A stretch of DNA of 64,000 bases from Exiguobacterium sp. s48 (GTDB taxonomy: Bacteria > Bacillota > Bacilli > Exiguobacteriales > Exiguobacteriaceae): positions 310,001-374,000 of the forward strand of contig NZ_JACSKC010000001.1 of the NCBI RefSeq assembly GCF_018617395.1. Reading direction: 5' to 3'. The notes under the pieces are model-generated. The model was not told the origin of the DNA. It worked only from the letters and a program-made list of their open reading frames with translations, and did no database searches. Made by a program: the position numbers and the translations under genes. This document shows positions 11,159 through 20,145 of this stretch, in pieces; the first letter of the stretch is position 1; every line of letters begins with the position of its first letter.

Positions 11159-11196
11159 AAAAAATCCTGATCCCATAACTGGGTCAGGATTTTTTG
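11159..11196 (+). terminator. Terminator of the opp operon
   Basis: AAAAAATCCTGATCCC pairs with GGGTCAGGATTTTTT around ATAACT, just after oppF. Confidence 0.92.
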
Positions 11197-11200
11197 TACA

Positions 11201-11226
11201 AAAAAATCACCAAGTGTAATAGGTGA
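11201..11226 (-). terminator. Terminator of the HD-domain gene (minus strand)
   Basis: On the minus strand TCACC pairs with GGTGA and is followed by a run of Ts, immediately downstream of the HD-domain gene stop. The stem is short. Confidence 0.5.
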
Positions 11227-11230
11227 CGAA

Positions 11231-11764
11231 TTAAGCGTTCGAAATACGTGGCAAGTTCGAGAGTCGTTCGACAATGGCATCGATTTGACGAACACGAGCC
11301 AAAGCATCTTCAATCTCCATTGTTTCATAGTGATGCAATCCACCTGGTTGTTCAACATACGTATCCGCATCGTGAACGAGTTGTTGAAGTGGCGTCCGTT
11401 GAATTCGGCTTGGTGGTAGATACGAATCAGTATGCAAGAGAATCATGACAGAAATCTCTTTGGCACGAGCAGGGTCTTCCCCGAGACGAATGAGTAATTT
11501 ATGTGCCCGTTCCGCACCTTTAATTGCATGGATATCGTTTTGGCGATACAAATCATAATTCCATTTACCTTCTGTATACCATTCATAGTGGCCAATATCA
11601 TGAAGTAGCGCAGCTTTCGTCGCTAAATCCGTATCGAGACCACGTTTCGTTGCCATTTCGAGAGCGCGTTCACATACATCGACTGCATGCTTTAAGCCAG
11701 ATCGAGTCAAATATTTTTGGGTTACTGGGTGTTTCATAATGGTTTCTAATGTGATTCTCATCAT
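11231..11764 (-). CDS. HD-domain metal-dependent phosphohydrolase
   Basis: A 177-residue single-domain HD superfamily protein. The core motif appears as ALLHDIGHYEW (about 51-61), preceded by a conserved histidine (about 26) and followed by ILLHTD (about 109-114) and a VHDADTYV aspartate (about 130), which together would form the metal site. Such proteins hydrolyse phosphoesters of nucleotides or related compounds; the substrate cannot be inferred. The first of two adjacent ATGs has a well-spaced AGGAGG. It stands alone, convergent with the opp operon. Confidence 0.85.
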   Translation of the reverse strand: MMRITLETIMKHPVTQKYLTRSGLKHAVDVCERALEMATKRGLDTDLATKAALLHDIGHYEWYTEGKWNYDLYRQNDIHAIKGAERAHKLLIRLGEDPARAKEISVMILLHTDSYLPPSRIQRTPLQQLVHDADTYVEQPGGLHHYETMEIEDALARVRQIDAIVERLSNLPRISNA

Positions 11765-11871
11765 CGCTCTCCTCCTTAAAAATAAAAAGGTTATTTCTAT
11801 AAACTATACAGTTTTTTTTGAATCATTGCAAATGATATATGTGAAAATGAAAAAAGTACATGTAAGAATGA

Positions 11872-11901
11872 TTCACATTTCACAAACGGATGTGCTATAA
11901 T
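11872..11901 (+). promoter_or_regulatory. Promoter of the 45-residue lysine-rich gene
   Basis: TTCACA (11872-11877) and a perfect TATAAT (11896-11901) are 18 bases apart, and TGC directly before TATAAT makes an extended -10. The transcript would have a leader of about 80 bases. Confidence 0.7.
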
Positions 11902-11986
11902 TTAGTTGTAGATATAGTGCAACTTCAAGATTTTCAGAATCGGTAATGCTCGGGTGGTTCTTTACGCTTTATGGGGGTGAGAGGCC

Positions 11987-12124
11987 ATGAAAGAACGTGA
12001 TAAGGTTCTACGAGAGAAGAAGAGACTTTTAAAAGAAGTGTTGAAGAAAAAGTTGAAAGACTTACAAGTTAAGCCAGGGAAAGAGACGGTGTCTCAACCG
12101 GTTTCTCGAATCCCTGCGTCTTAA
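11987..12124 (+). CDS. Lysine-rich 45-residue protein, unknown
   Basis: A small gene with its own promoter, a GGGGGTGAGAGG ribosome site six bases from the ATG, and a terminator close behind the stop. The protein is highly basic in its first two thirds, with Lys, Arg and Glu spaced to form a charged amphipathic or coiled helix (for example LLKEVLKKKLKDLQ), then a Pro/Ser-containing tail. There is no signal peptide or membrane segment. I do not recognise a family. The complete transcription unit argues that it is real; a nucleic-acid-binding or ribosome-associated role would be a guess. Confidence 0.65.
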   Translation: MKERDKVLREKKRLLKEVLKKKLKDLQVKPGKETVSQPVSRIPAS

Positions 12125-12141
12125 GTTAGGTCGTTCAAGGT

Positions 12142-12175
12142 CGCATTCAACGAAGAATGCGTCCTCTTTTCTTAT
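12142..12175 (+). terminator. Terminator after the lysine-rich gene
   Basis: CGCATTC pairs with GAATGCG around a short loop and is followed by TCCTCTTTTCTT, about 15 bases after the stop. Confidence 0.65.
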
Positions 12176-12303
12176 CCGATTGATAAAGAATATCATTGAA
12201 GTTTCAATAATTAAGAATTATTATAATTAAGTGGATGCGATTTTGGGTATACAAATAGAGTCACTAAAAAGATGGACGCATACTCGGTCAGGGAGGAAGA
12301 AAA

Positions 12304-12702
12304 ATGGTCACACTATATACGTCTCCAAGCTGTACATCTTGCCGAAAGGCTCGAGCTTGGCTCGAAGAACATGATATCCCGTTTACAGAACGAAACATAT
12401 TTTCAGAACCGCTCTCATTGAATGAGATTAAACAAATTTTACGCATGACAGAAGATGGCACAGATGAGATTATTTCGACTCGTTCTAAAGTCTTTTCTAA
12501 AATCGATGTGTCAGTTGATGCTCTTTCACTTCAACAATTGTATGATTTGATTCAAGAATATCCAGGGCTTTTACGCCGTCCGATTCTCATAGATGAGAAA
12601 CGGTTACAAGTTGGATATAACGAAGATGAGATTCGTCGATTCTTGCCACGCAAAGTTCGGACATTCCAATTACAAGAAGCACAGCGACTTGTGAATGAAT
12701 GA
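12304..12702 (+). CDS. spx: Transcriptional regulator Spx
   Basis: Redox-responsive regulator of the ArsC/Spx family that binds the alpha C-terminal domain of RNA polymerase to activate thiol-stress genes. At 132 residues it has the regular size. The redox switch CxxC is Cys10-Thr-Ser-Cys13, Gly52 (needed for polymerase contact) is present, and the RPI element is at 92-94. Spx rather than arsenate reductase is favoured by the CxxC and by genomic order (spx-mecA, as in Bacillus yjbD). Its degradation adaptor YjbH is encoded about 8 kb downstream, so both halves of the Spx control loop are in this window. Confidence 0.95.
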   Translation: MVTLYTSPSCTSCRKARAWLEEHDIPFTERNIFSEPLSLNEIKQILRMTEDGTDEIISTRSKVFSKIDVSVDALSLQQLYDLIQEYPGLLRRPILIDEKRLQVGYNEDEIRRFLPRKVRTFQLQEAQRLVNE

Positions 12703-12733
12703 AAGCATACTGTCTAAGCAGTGTGCTTTTTAT
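12703..12733 (+). terminator. Terminator of spx
   Basis: AAGCATACTG pairs with CAGTGTGCTT (one G-T pair) around TCTAAG, followed by T-rich sequence directly after the stop. Confidence 0.75.
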
Positions 12734-12873
12734 TATCGATTATTTCCTATAAAATAAAGATATAACCCTTCCTTTAGATTGAACGATTTCAAAAAGGGTA
12801 CTAAGATAACAAGACATTTTCCCCTCTCCTCCTTATGTGAATTGGGAGCGAGGTGAGAAGGGAGTGGACAATC

Positions 12874-13530
12874 GTGAAAATTGAGCGCATCAATGACAAT
12901 ACCGTCAAATTTTTCATTACGTATGTAGATATCGAAAAACGTGGTTTCGCACGTGATGAAATATGGTACAACCGAGAACGTGGCGAGCAACTGTTCTGGC
13001 AAATGATGGACGAGGCTCACGAACGTGAAGATATCTCGTTTGATGGTCCACTATGGATTCAAGTCCAAGCTTTTGAAAAAGGTTTAGAAGTAACCGTTAC
13101 TATTGCGAAAAATGTGATGGATAATGAAGATGATTCTGAACTCGGTTCGCTTCTTCGCTCAGCGATTGATGAAGCACGGGATCAACAATCAGTACTCGAC
13201 CAATTGAGCGAACTAGACGAACTCGAAGCGGAAGCGGACGCTTGGGCACCACTCGCAATGGAAACAAATGATTTTGAAGCAATCATTTCACTGAGCAAAC
13301 GTGCAGGTGACACGTACAGTGATTTGGATTTGAAACTATATCATTATCAAGACCGTTATTACTTGTGGGTGGAGTTCCCGGACGAAATGGAACCTGAAGA
13401 CGAGGAGAACGCACTTAGTCTCTTGGCAGAATATTTATCGTTTAGTACACAGACGCAACCAATGCTTGAAGAGTATGGGAAACTCATTCTCGATGGCGAC
13501 GTGTTTGCGAAAGTGCGTCACTATTTCTAA
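12874..13530 (+). CDS. mecA: Adaptor protein MecA
   Basis: Adaptor that presents substrates such as ComK and unfolded proteins to ClpC-ClpP. From the GTG at 12874 the protein is 218 residues and begins VKIERINDNTVKFF, matching the MecA N-terminus; an earlier GTG at 12853 would add seven residues with no family support. The N-terminal substrate-binding domain includes GFARDEIWYNRERGEQLFW (about 25-43). An acidic linker around 85-125 joins it to the C-terminal ClpC-binding domain. It has its own terminator and follows spx, as in Bacillus. Confidence 0.95.
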   Translation: MKIERINDNTVKFFITYVDIEKRGFARDEIWYNRERGEQLFWQMMDEAHEREDISFDGPLWIQVQAFEKGLEVTVTIAKNVMDNEDDSELGSLLRSAIDEARDQQSVLDQLSELDELEAEADAWAPLAMETNDFEAIISLSKRAGDTYSDLDLKLYHYQDRYYLWVEFPDEMEPEDEENALSLLAEYLSFSTQTQPMLEEYGKLILDGDVFAKVRHYF

Positions 13531-13536
13531 TGATTC

Positions 13537-13567
13537 ATCGCCTGTTCAATCGGACAGGCGATTTTTT
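13537..13567 (+). terminator. Terminator of mecA
   Basis: ATCGCCTGT pairs with ACAGGCGAT around an eight-base loop and leads into six Ts. Confidence 0.88.
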
Positions 13568-13595
13568 CAAAAACGAAGGGTAAAGAGGTGTTGGT

Positions 13596-14828
13596 ATGGT
13601 GAGACGAATTCGATTATTACTTGATGAGAGTGCATGGTTTGTTCCGTTCCTATATGGTGCAGGGGGAATCGTGCTTACAGCTTTGACGCAATTATTCGGT
13701 GATTTCTTCCGTGATTTGCTACCGGACTTTATTTATCTAGATTTAGATTCCGCTGCATCTGTATTATCTTCTACGTTCACAAGTCTCATGACGATGATGA
13801 CATTCAGTTTTTCTACAATCTTAGTCGTCTTGACGACGTATTCTTCCCAATTTTCTCCGAGAACCATCAATAATTTTTTAACAAACACAGCCGCTAAGCA
13901 CACGCTTGGTCTTTTTATCATGACGACGGTATATGGAATCTCCAATTTATTTCTTGTTCGTACGGCTGATGAAGGGGTCGTCTTGTCTTCGGGAATCAGC
14001 GTACTCTTGGTCATCGGTTCCATTTGGGCATTCGTGAAATTTATCCAGACGATCAGTATATCAATTCAGGCGGAACGTCTGTTATCAACATTACATAAAG
14101 AGGCCTTATCGGTGATTAGCGAGCAAAAAGATGCCATCGAGTCAGATGACGTTCATCTCGTATTACCTCGAACGGTTCATTCGTTCGAAGGAAAAGCACT
14201 TATGGCTCCTCAGACAGGGTATGTCCGCTTGTTCTTGCGAGAAAAGCAAGGCGACTGTGAAACGGACTTCGAATCCATCGTAGCTGTCGGAGATTTCGTC
14301 GCCAAAGGTGATTTGCTCGGATATTGGAAAGGCGAAGACGCGCCGGATATTGAACTGTTTGAGATTGGGGAAGTCCGCTCTTCGATGCAAGATCCGTCTT
14401 TCGCGATTGAAAAATTAAGTGAGATCGCACTACGAGGAATTTCACCTGGAATTAATGATCCGAATACAGCGATTCATGCCATTCATTACATCGGCGACAT
14501 TTTGCGGGAACTTTGTGAATTGCCGGATGGCGATTTTCTCTATTCAAACGGGACGTCAGATTGGCATGTGAAACGTAAAGCGCTTGAAACGATTCTGTTT
14601 GAATCCTTGTCACCTATGCAGACATATGCGAGTCGAGATATCTTCGTGATGGGAGCTGTGTTCGAGGCGATCCGAATGGCCCGTCTAAAAGCACATGAAA
14701 CATTAGATTCAACATTCAATGAGATGATTGATTATTTTGAAGATGTGATCGCGTGGGATGATTTACACTCGAAAGAAAAGCGCTATTTACAAAATAAGAT
14801 GAATCGAGCAAAACAATTGAAGGCATAA
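13596..14828 (+). CDS. DUF2254 membrane protein
   Basis: A 410-residue integral membrane protein. The N-terminal half has about four hydrophobic segments (near 15-35, 55-85, 100-120 and 128-150). A long soluble C-terminal half contains the characteristic LSEIALRGISPGINDPNTA segment (about 272-290). This layout matches DUF2254, a widespread family of unknown function. It begins with a GTAAAGAGGTG ribosome site and ends at a bidirectional terminator, so it is probably monocistronic. Confidence 0.88.
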   Translation: MVRRIRLLLDESAWFVPFLYGAGGIVLTALTQLFGDFFRDLLPDFIYLDLDSAASVLSSTFTSLMTMMTFSFSTILVVLTTYSSQFSPRTINNFLTNTAAKHTLGLFIMTTVYGISNLFLVRTADEGVVLSSGISVLLVIGSIWAFVKFIQTISISIQAERLLSTLHKEALSVISEQKDAIESDDVHLVLPRTVHSFEGKALMAPQTGYVRLFLREKQGDCETDFESIVAVGDFVAKGDLLGYWKGEDAPDIELFEIGEVRSSMQDPSFAIEKLSEIALRGISPGINDPNTAIHAIHYIGDILRELCELPDGDFLYSNGTSDWHVKRKALETILFESLSPMQTYASRDIFVMGAVFEAIRMARLKAHETLDSTFNEMIDYFEDVIAWDDLHSKEKRYLQNKMNRAKQLKA

Positions 14829-14868
14829 ATAGAGACCACCTTTTCAATGAAGAAGAGGTGGTCTCTAT
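14828..14868. terminator. Bidirectional terminator between the DUF2254 and SDR genes
   Basis: AATAGAGACCACCTTTTC-type arms form a long inverted repeat between two convergent genes and can serve both strands. Confidence 0.8.
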
Positions 14869-15594
14869 TCAAGAGAGGGTGTATCCGCCATCGACGGTAA
14901 TGGCTTGTCCGTTAATATAGGTGGAGGCATCGGTCAATAAAAATTCAACGACGGGTGCGACCTCTTCAGGAAGAGCGGCATGTCCCCGGAAATGATGATT
15001 CATGGCTTCCTTGAATTTTGCTTCGCCCCCGTAGAGCTTGTGACTGAGCGGTGTATCGATCGGACCGAAACAAACGGCGTTGAATCGAACTTTTCCTTTC
15101 ATACGATGTGCGAACGTTTTAGTCAGTGCGATGACAGCTGCCTTAGAAGCGGCATAATGAGCGAGCATCGGTGGGAATTTAACATGTCCCACGATGGCGG
15201 CGTTGTTGACGACGCTTGCACCGTGGTCAAACAAAGGGATGGCGCGCTGTGTGACCGTGTTAAGGGCATAAAGGTTGACGTCAAATACTTCCGTATAACT
15301 CTCATGTGTCAGCCGTTCAGGAGTGCCCGGTCTACCAAACGTGGCGGCATTGTTGAACAATCCGTTCAACGTCGCGCCTTGTTCTTTTAAATGGATAAAG
15401 AGACGGTCGATGTCTTCTGATGATGTGAGGTCACATCGAACGAACGTCGCTTGTCCATTTGAATCAGCCTCGAGTGCTGCGCCTCGAGCCTCATCACGAC
15501 CGATTCCAAAGACATGATGTCCTTTTTCGGATAACTGTAAGGCGACGGCGCGTCCAATCCCGCTTGTCGCACCTGTTATTAGAAAAGTCCCCAT
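14869..15594 (-). CDS. Short-chain dehydrogenase/reductase family oxidoreductase
   Basis: A classical SDR of 241 residues. The NAD(P)-binding glycine motif TGATSGIG is at 7-14, the NNA motif near 86-88, and the catalytic Tyr-x3-Lys in HYAASKAAV (about 145-153), with the preceding conserved Asn/Ser stretch VVNNAAIVG. An arginine in IGRDEARG after the second strand suggests NADPH preference. The C-terminus INGQAITVDGGY resembles FabG-like reductases, but substrate specificity is not readable. It is transcribed alone, convergent with the DUF2254 gene. Confidence 0.9.
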   Translation of the reverse strand: MGTFLITGATSGIGRAVALQLSEKGHHVFGIGRDEARGAALEADSNGQATFVRCDLTSSEDIDRLFIHLKEQGATLNGLFNNAATFGRPGTPERLTHESYTEVFDVNLYALNTVTQRAIPLFDHGASVVNNAAIVGHVKFPPMLAHYAASKAAVIALTKTFAHRMKGKVRFNAVCFGPIDTPLSHKLYGGEAKFKEAMNHHFRGHAALPEEVAPVVEFLLTDASTYINGQAITVDGGYTLS

Positions 15595-15677
15595 AATTCA
15601 TTCGCTCCCCTCAAAAAGTTGGCGTTAAGATGTATAATTAATGATAATACATGACAGAAACGAGGTCAGGTTATAAT

Positions 15678-17189
15678 ATGTTGCGACGCATACAAGTACT
15701 CTTTTCCCTTATTTTGCTCGCAGGACTCATTGCGATATTATCGTATTACTGGAGCTCACAAGTGATCGGGCTCTTCTCGATTCTCGTCTTTTTGACTACG
15801 TTCAGCATTTTGTTGGTGATTTTACTTGAAAATCGGAATCCACAGCGAACGCTCATTTGGGCAATCGTCATGATTGGATTTCCCGTCATCGGATTATTCG
15901 CCTATTTCGTATTCGGTCAGAATTATCGCCGGAAGCGAATGTTTAAAGAAAAAGCGATGCTCGATGAAGAGACGTACTTGGCCTATCGCCAAAAGGCGAT
16001 GACATTGTCTCCTTCACTCATGTTCGCACATGACGACTATGAGAAGTTGCTGCATCTCACGTCTTCCTTGAACCAGCTACCTGTCTCGTCCAATACGTAT
16101 ACGCAGATATTAACGAACGGCCGAGAGAAGTTTTCGAAGCTAATCCCTGCTTTAAAAGGAGCATCGCGTCATATCCATCTTGAATATTATATCTTTCGAG
16201 AAGATCGTATTTCTCGGGAAATTCAGCAAATCTTAATTGAAAAAGCGAAGTCCGGGGTCGAGGTCCGATTTTTATATGATGCGGTCGGTTCGATTCACAC
16301 GAGCGGTTCTTTCTTTGAAGAGATGAAGCAGGCAGGAGTTCAAGTGAAGGCGTTCTTTCCGGTCGTCCTTCCGCTCGTGTCGAGTAAGACGAACTATCGA
16401 AATCATCGTAAGATCGTCGTGATTGATGGCACGGAGGCATTCACGGGTGGCTTGAACGTCGGAGATGAATATTTAGGCGAACACTCTAAGTTTGGTTTTT
16501 GGCGAGATACCCACCTTTACGTCAGAGGAGAAGGGGTGTCTGAGCTACAATTGATCTTCTTGCAAGATTGGTACTACATGACGGGAGAACGCCTGTTCAC
16601 TCCGTTTTATTTAGAACCGCTTGAAACGGTACGAAGCGCGAGCGGAGGTGTTCAAATCGTAGCGAGTGGACCGGATGAACCATATGAGACGATGAAATCC
16701 ATATACTTTTCGCTCATCAATGCTGCGAAAAAGTCCGTCTATATTTCGTCGCCTTATTTGATTCCAGATGAAGACATCATGAGTGCCTTAAAGACGGCGT
16801 CATTATCAGGAATTGATGTCCGCATCGTCTTGCCGAGCTATCCGGATCATAAGATTGTTTTCTACGCGAGTCGATCCTATTACGAAGAGCTGTTACTCGC
16901 TGGGGTGAAAATCTATCTCTACGAGAAAGGATTCATGCATTCAAAAGTCATCGTCGTCGACGATGGATTGGCTACAATCGGGACGGCAAACATGGACTTC
17001 CGAAGCTTCCATTTGAACTTTGAGGTCAATGCACTTCTTTATAATACGAATTCCGTTCATCAGTTGAAACAAGACTTATATCATGATTTTGAAGGGTCTC
17101 ACGAACTCGTCTTAGACGAATTCGCCAAGCGCTCATTCTTTATCAAACTCGTAGAATCATTGGCTAGAATGTTTTCACCACTATTGTGA
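15678..17189 (+). CDS. cls: Cardiolipin synthase
   Basis: Phospholipase D superfamily membrane enzyme that condenses two phosphatidylglycerols to cardiolipin and glycerol. The 503 residues include two N-terminal membrane helices (about 5-25 and 30-53, then 62-82) and two HKD motifs, HRK at 243-245 and HSK at 421-423, each followed by the expected aspartate (VVIDG, VVDDG). The ATG at 15678 is preferred over the one at 15651 because only it is preceded by GAGGTCAGG and it begins directly with the basic membrane anchor. It may be cotranscribed with coiA, which starts 12 bases after it. Confidence 0.93.
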   Translation: MLRRIQVLFSLILLAGLIAILSYYWSSQVIGLFSILVFLTTFSILLVILLENRNPQRTLIWAIVMIGFPVIGLFAYFVFGQNYRRKRMFKEKAMLDEETYLAYRQKAMTLSPSLMFAHDDYEKLLHLTSSLNQLPVSSNTYTQILTNGREKFSKLIPALKGASRHIHLEYYIFREDRISREIQQILIEKAKSGVEVRFLYDAVGSIHTSGSFFEEMKQAGVQVKAFFPVVLPLVSSKTNYRNHRKIVVIDGTEAFTGGLNVGDEYLGEHSKFGFWRDTHLYVRGEGVSELQLIFLQDWYYMTGERLFTPFYLEPLETVRSASGGVQIVASGPDEPYETMKSIYFSLINAAKKSVYISSPYLIPDEDIMSALKTASLSGIDVRIVLPSYPDHKIVFYASRSYYEELLLAGVKIYLYEKGFMHSKVIVVDDGLATIGTANMDFRSFHLNFEVNALLYNTNSVHQLKQDLYHDFEGSHELVLDEFAKRSFFIKLVESLARMFSPLL

Positions 17190-17201
17190 GGGGGGAGCAA
17201 G

Positions 17202-18257
17202 TTGCGGTTTGCAATCGATCGGGAAGGGGATATCATTGATTCCTTTACATTAAATCGGATGCGAGCAGAGCAACTTGCTCCTTTTCGATGTCCGACTTGT
17301 CAGGAAATGTTGATTATGAAGCAAGGAGCGAAGCGACGGCTACATTTTGCGCATCTTCACACTTGCGGAAGAGCTGAATCCGTCCCGCATCATCAGGATA
17401 AATGGGCAGTATGCCAGTGGCTTCAAGAGAGGGGGTATCCTGTCGAGCAAGAGGTGACGATTGGGAATCGTCGAGCAGACGTTATCACCACGATAGATGG
17501 GAAGACCACCGTATTTGAGATTCAGGCGTCCCCATTACGACCGGAAGAGTATAACGAACGAACGATTGATTATAGACGCGCGGGGCTAGACGTGATTTGG
17601 CTCGCAAGCGGAATGGATTTGAAAATGAATCAATCTTTTCAACCGTGGATGCGCCTTGAACTCTCAAGAAGGCACATGCTTCTGACTGTAAACAATGGTT
17701 CGTTAGTACGTTTTAATGGTTTCCCCACTTCGATTAAATATGGACAAGGGAATTGGAATGTCACCTCTTCTGTGAAGACGATGCCATTTGAGGCATACTA
17801 TCGATTTCACGCGCACGAGTGGATGGAGATGATTCGTCGTAACCGGATGACGCCACTCTATCCTTCTCCTCAGAATCGGAATCTGATCTTAAATCGACTC
17901 TATCCACTCGGTCTACTTCCATCACTTTTACCATCTGGCTGTTATCTCCCGCTCACATCGCTATGGGGAGTTCGGATTCATCCGATCGCGTTTCAGACCG
18001 TCCTGTATTTGAATCGGTACGAGTCACCAAAGGATTCAGTCGAATGGAGTATTGAAAAGACATGTCGTCAGTTTGGAGTGACACCGACAAGCGACTTTTC
18101 CCAGTCGTTTCATGTACAATGGAAACAACTCTTGAATGCATGTCGTCTATCTTGTGACGTCAGGTCATGGCCGCTTCCACATTCATATGAAGAAGCGAGA
18201 TATCAAGATACACGCATGTTTCAAGGACTTCAGCGATTGATTGATCAATCGACTTAA
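17202..18257 (+). CDS. coiA: Competence protein CoiA
   Basis: CoiA family, linked to DNA uptake and recombination in competent Firmicutes. The 351 residues start at a TTG with an excellent GGGGGGAGC ribosome site. An N-terminal zinc-ribbon-like CPTC (about 30-33) and FAHLHTC (about 49-55) precede the nuclease-like core, with RRADV (about 90-94) and the PD-(D/E)xK-type VFEIQAS (about 102-108). It lies between cls and pepF, matching the mecA-coiA-pepF order of Bacillus. Together with mecA it suggests that competence genes are kept in this genome. Confidence 0.9.
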   Translation: MRFAIDREGDIIDSFTLNRMRAEQLAPFRCPTCQEMLIMKQGAKRRLHFAHLHTCGRAESVPHHQDKWAVCQWLQERGYPVEQEVTIGNRRADVITTIDGKTTVFEIQASPLRPEEYNERTIDYRRAGLDVIWLASGMDLKMNQSFQPWMRLELSRRHMLLTVNNGSLVRFNGFPTSIKYGQGNWNVTSSVKTMPFEAYYRFHAHEWMEMIRRNRMTPLYPSPQNRNLILNRLYPLGLLPSLLPSGCYLPLTSLWGVRIHPIAFQTVLYLNRYESPKDSVEWSIEKTCRQFGVTPTSDFSQSFHVQWKQLLNACRLSCDVRSWPLPHSYEEARYQDTRMFQGLQRLIDQST

Positions 18258-18279
18258 CTAGCACAAGGGGAGTGTACGT

Positions 18280-20082
18280 ATGTCAGACGTATTGACTAGA
18301 CAACAAGTTCCAGTGGAAGAAACGTGGAACCTAGAGACGATCTATAGCAATGATGAAGCTTGGGAATCGGATTTTCAAGCACTCAAAGAGAAAGTACCGG
18401 CGTTAATCGGATTTAAAGGAAAACTTGGTGAGTCGGCGGAAACGCTATACGATGCGTTACAGCTTCGGGACGAACTTTCTCGCATGCTACATAAGCTATA
18501 CACGTATGCACATATGCGTTATGACGAAGATACGGCGAACAGCCACTATCAGGCACTGAATGATCGTGCTGGGTCACTCGCATCACAAATCTCAGCCCAA
18601 CTCGCATTCATGACGCCTGAACTTTTATCCATCGAAGAAGCGCAAATCGAAGCCTTTATGGAACAGAATGACGCACTTCGTGTATACCGTCATGCATTCG
18701 ACGAGTTGGCGCAAGAACGTCCGCACGTATTGACGGAAGCAGAGGAAGCGATTCTTGCACAAGCGGGAGATGTGCTCGGTCAATCGAGTTCGACGTTCGG
18801 TATGCTCAACAATGCAGATTTGAAATTCCCGAAAGTGAAAAATGAAAAAGGCGAAGAGGTAGAGTTGACGCACGGTCGATATATCACGTTCCTCGAATCG
18901 GCGGACCGTAGCGTTCGTGAAGGCGCATTTAAAGCAATGTATGGAACGTATGCGCAATATTTGAACACGTTCGCCTCAACATTGTCAGGAAGTGTGAAGA
19001 AAGATAACTTCTATGCGACTGTGCGCAAGTTTGAAAGTGCGAGACAGTCAGCACTCCATCAGAATGCGATTCCAGAGTCTGTATACGACGGCCTCGTGGA
19101 AGCGGTGAACGAACGACTTGACTTGCTACATCGCTATGTCGCGCTACGGAAGCGTGCGCTCGGATTAGATGAGCTTCATATGTATGACCTCTACACACCG
19201 CTCGTCAAAGATGTCGAGATGAAAGTATCGTATGAGGAAGCGAAACAATGGATGGTGGATGGCTTGGCACCACTTGGTGAGGAGTACGTCCAAATCATAA
19301 AAGACGGTCTTTCGTCACGTTGGGTCGACGTTCGAGAAACGCGCGGCAAACGTAGCGGCGCTTACTCGTCAGGGGCATATGATACACAGCCGTTCATTCT
19401 TATGAACTGGCAGGATAACGTCAACAACCTCTTCACGCTCGCACACGAGTTCGGGCACTCTGTCCACAGCCATTACACACGTACATCACAACCATATCCG
19501 TACGGGGACTACTCAATCTTTGTGGCAGAAGTCGCATCGACGACGAACGAAGCGTTGTTGAACGACCATCTCTTGAAAACAAGAACAGCGAAAGAGGAGC
19601 GTCTCTACTTGCTGAACAATCAGCTTGAAACGTTCCGTGGTACATTGTTCCGTCAAACGATGTTCGCTGAATTTGAACACATGATTCATCAAGCTGCTCA
19701 AGAAGGCGTATCGCTCACCCCGGAGTACTTAAATGAAACTTACCTCGAGTTGAATAAACGCTATTTCGGAGATGAGATTGTCGTCGATGAAGAAATTTCA
19801 TACGAATGGGCACGAATCCCACACTTCTATTACAACTACTATGTCTATCAATATGCGACAGGGATCTCAGCATCTGCCGCGTTGTCGCAACAGATTTTAG
19901 AAGAAGGGGAGCCAGCCGTTCGTCGTTACATCGATAACTTCTTGAAGGCGGGTTCTAGTGACTATCCGATTGAAGTATTAAAAGCAGCTGGCGTCGACAT
20001 GACGACGAAAGAACCGGTACTGAAAGCACTCGATCAGTTCGAAGCGGTTCTCGATGAAATGGAATCATTATTGTTCTCGTGA
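18280..20082 (+). CDS. pepF: Oligoendopeptidase F
   Basis: Cytoplasmic zinc metallopeptidase of family M3 that degrades peptides of roughly 7-17 residues. The 600-residue length is typical. The metal site is HEFGH at 389-393, with the third zinc ligand expected in the EVASTTNE stretch about 25 residues later. A RBS AGGGGAG precedes the ATG. In context it could process peptides imported by the Opp systems encoded upstream. The 3' end overlaps a 16-base palindrome, TTGTTC-TCGT-GAACAA, at 20071-20086. Confidence 0.96.
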   Translation: MSDVLTRQQVPVEETWNLETIYSNDEAWESDFQALKEKVPALIGFKGKLGESAETLYDALQLRDELSRMLHKLYTYAHMRYDEDTANSHYQALNDRAGSLASQISAQLAFMTPELLSIEEAQIEAFMEQNDALRVYRHAFDELAQERPHVLTEAEEAILAQAGDVLGQSSSTFGMLNNADLKFPKVKNEKGEEVELTHGRYITFLESADRSVREGAFKAMYGTYAQYLNTFASTLSGSVKKDNFYATVRKFESARQSALHQNAIPESVYDGLVEAVNERLDLLHRYVALRKRALGLDELHMYDLYTPLVKDVEMKVSYEEAKQWMVDGLAPLGEEYVQIIKDGLSSRWVDVRETRGKRSGAYSSGAYDTQPFILMNWQDNVNNLFTLAHEFGHSVHSHYTRTSQPYPYGDYSIFVAEVASTTNEALLNDHLLKTRTAKEERLYLLNNQLETFRGTLFRQTMFAEFEHMIHQAAQEGVSLTPEYLNETYLELNKRYFGDEIVVDEEISYEWARIPHFYYNYYVYQYATGISASAALSQQILEEGEPAVRRYIDNFLKAGSSDYPIEVLKAAGVDMTTKEPVLKALDQFEAVLDEMESLLFS

Positions 20083-20110
20083 ACAATATGTGACAATGTA
20101 CACAAAGTAG

Positions 20111-20139
20111 TTGTCAGATGATTGCACACTAGGTATATT
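20111..20139 (+). promoter_or_regulatory. Promoter of the RsaE/RoxS-like RNA with upstream inverted repeats
   Basis: TTGTCA (20111-20116) and TATATT (20134-20139) are 17 bases apart. Upstream, TGTGAC-AATG-TACACA (20089-20104) is an inverted repeat reminiscent of Rex or ResD-type sites, which are known to control RoxS in Bacillus. Assignment to a particular regulator is inference. Confidence 0.65.
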
Positions 20140-20145
20140 ATAAGT

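Noticed and set aside
11951-11960. A GGGTGG-like T-box fragment before the lysine-rich gene
   Set aside because: The surrounding antiterminator, stem I and terminator are absent.
12853-12873. GTG at 12853 as the mecA start
   Set aside because: It adds seven residues without homology. The GTG at 12874 gives the usual 218 residues and has a better-placed AAGGGAG.
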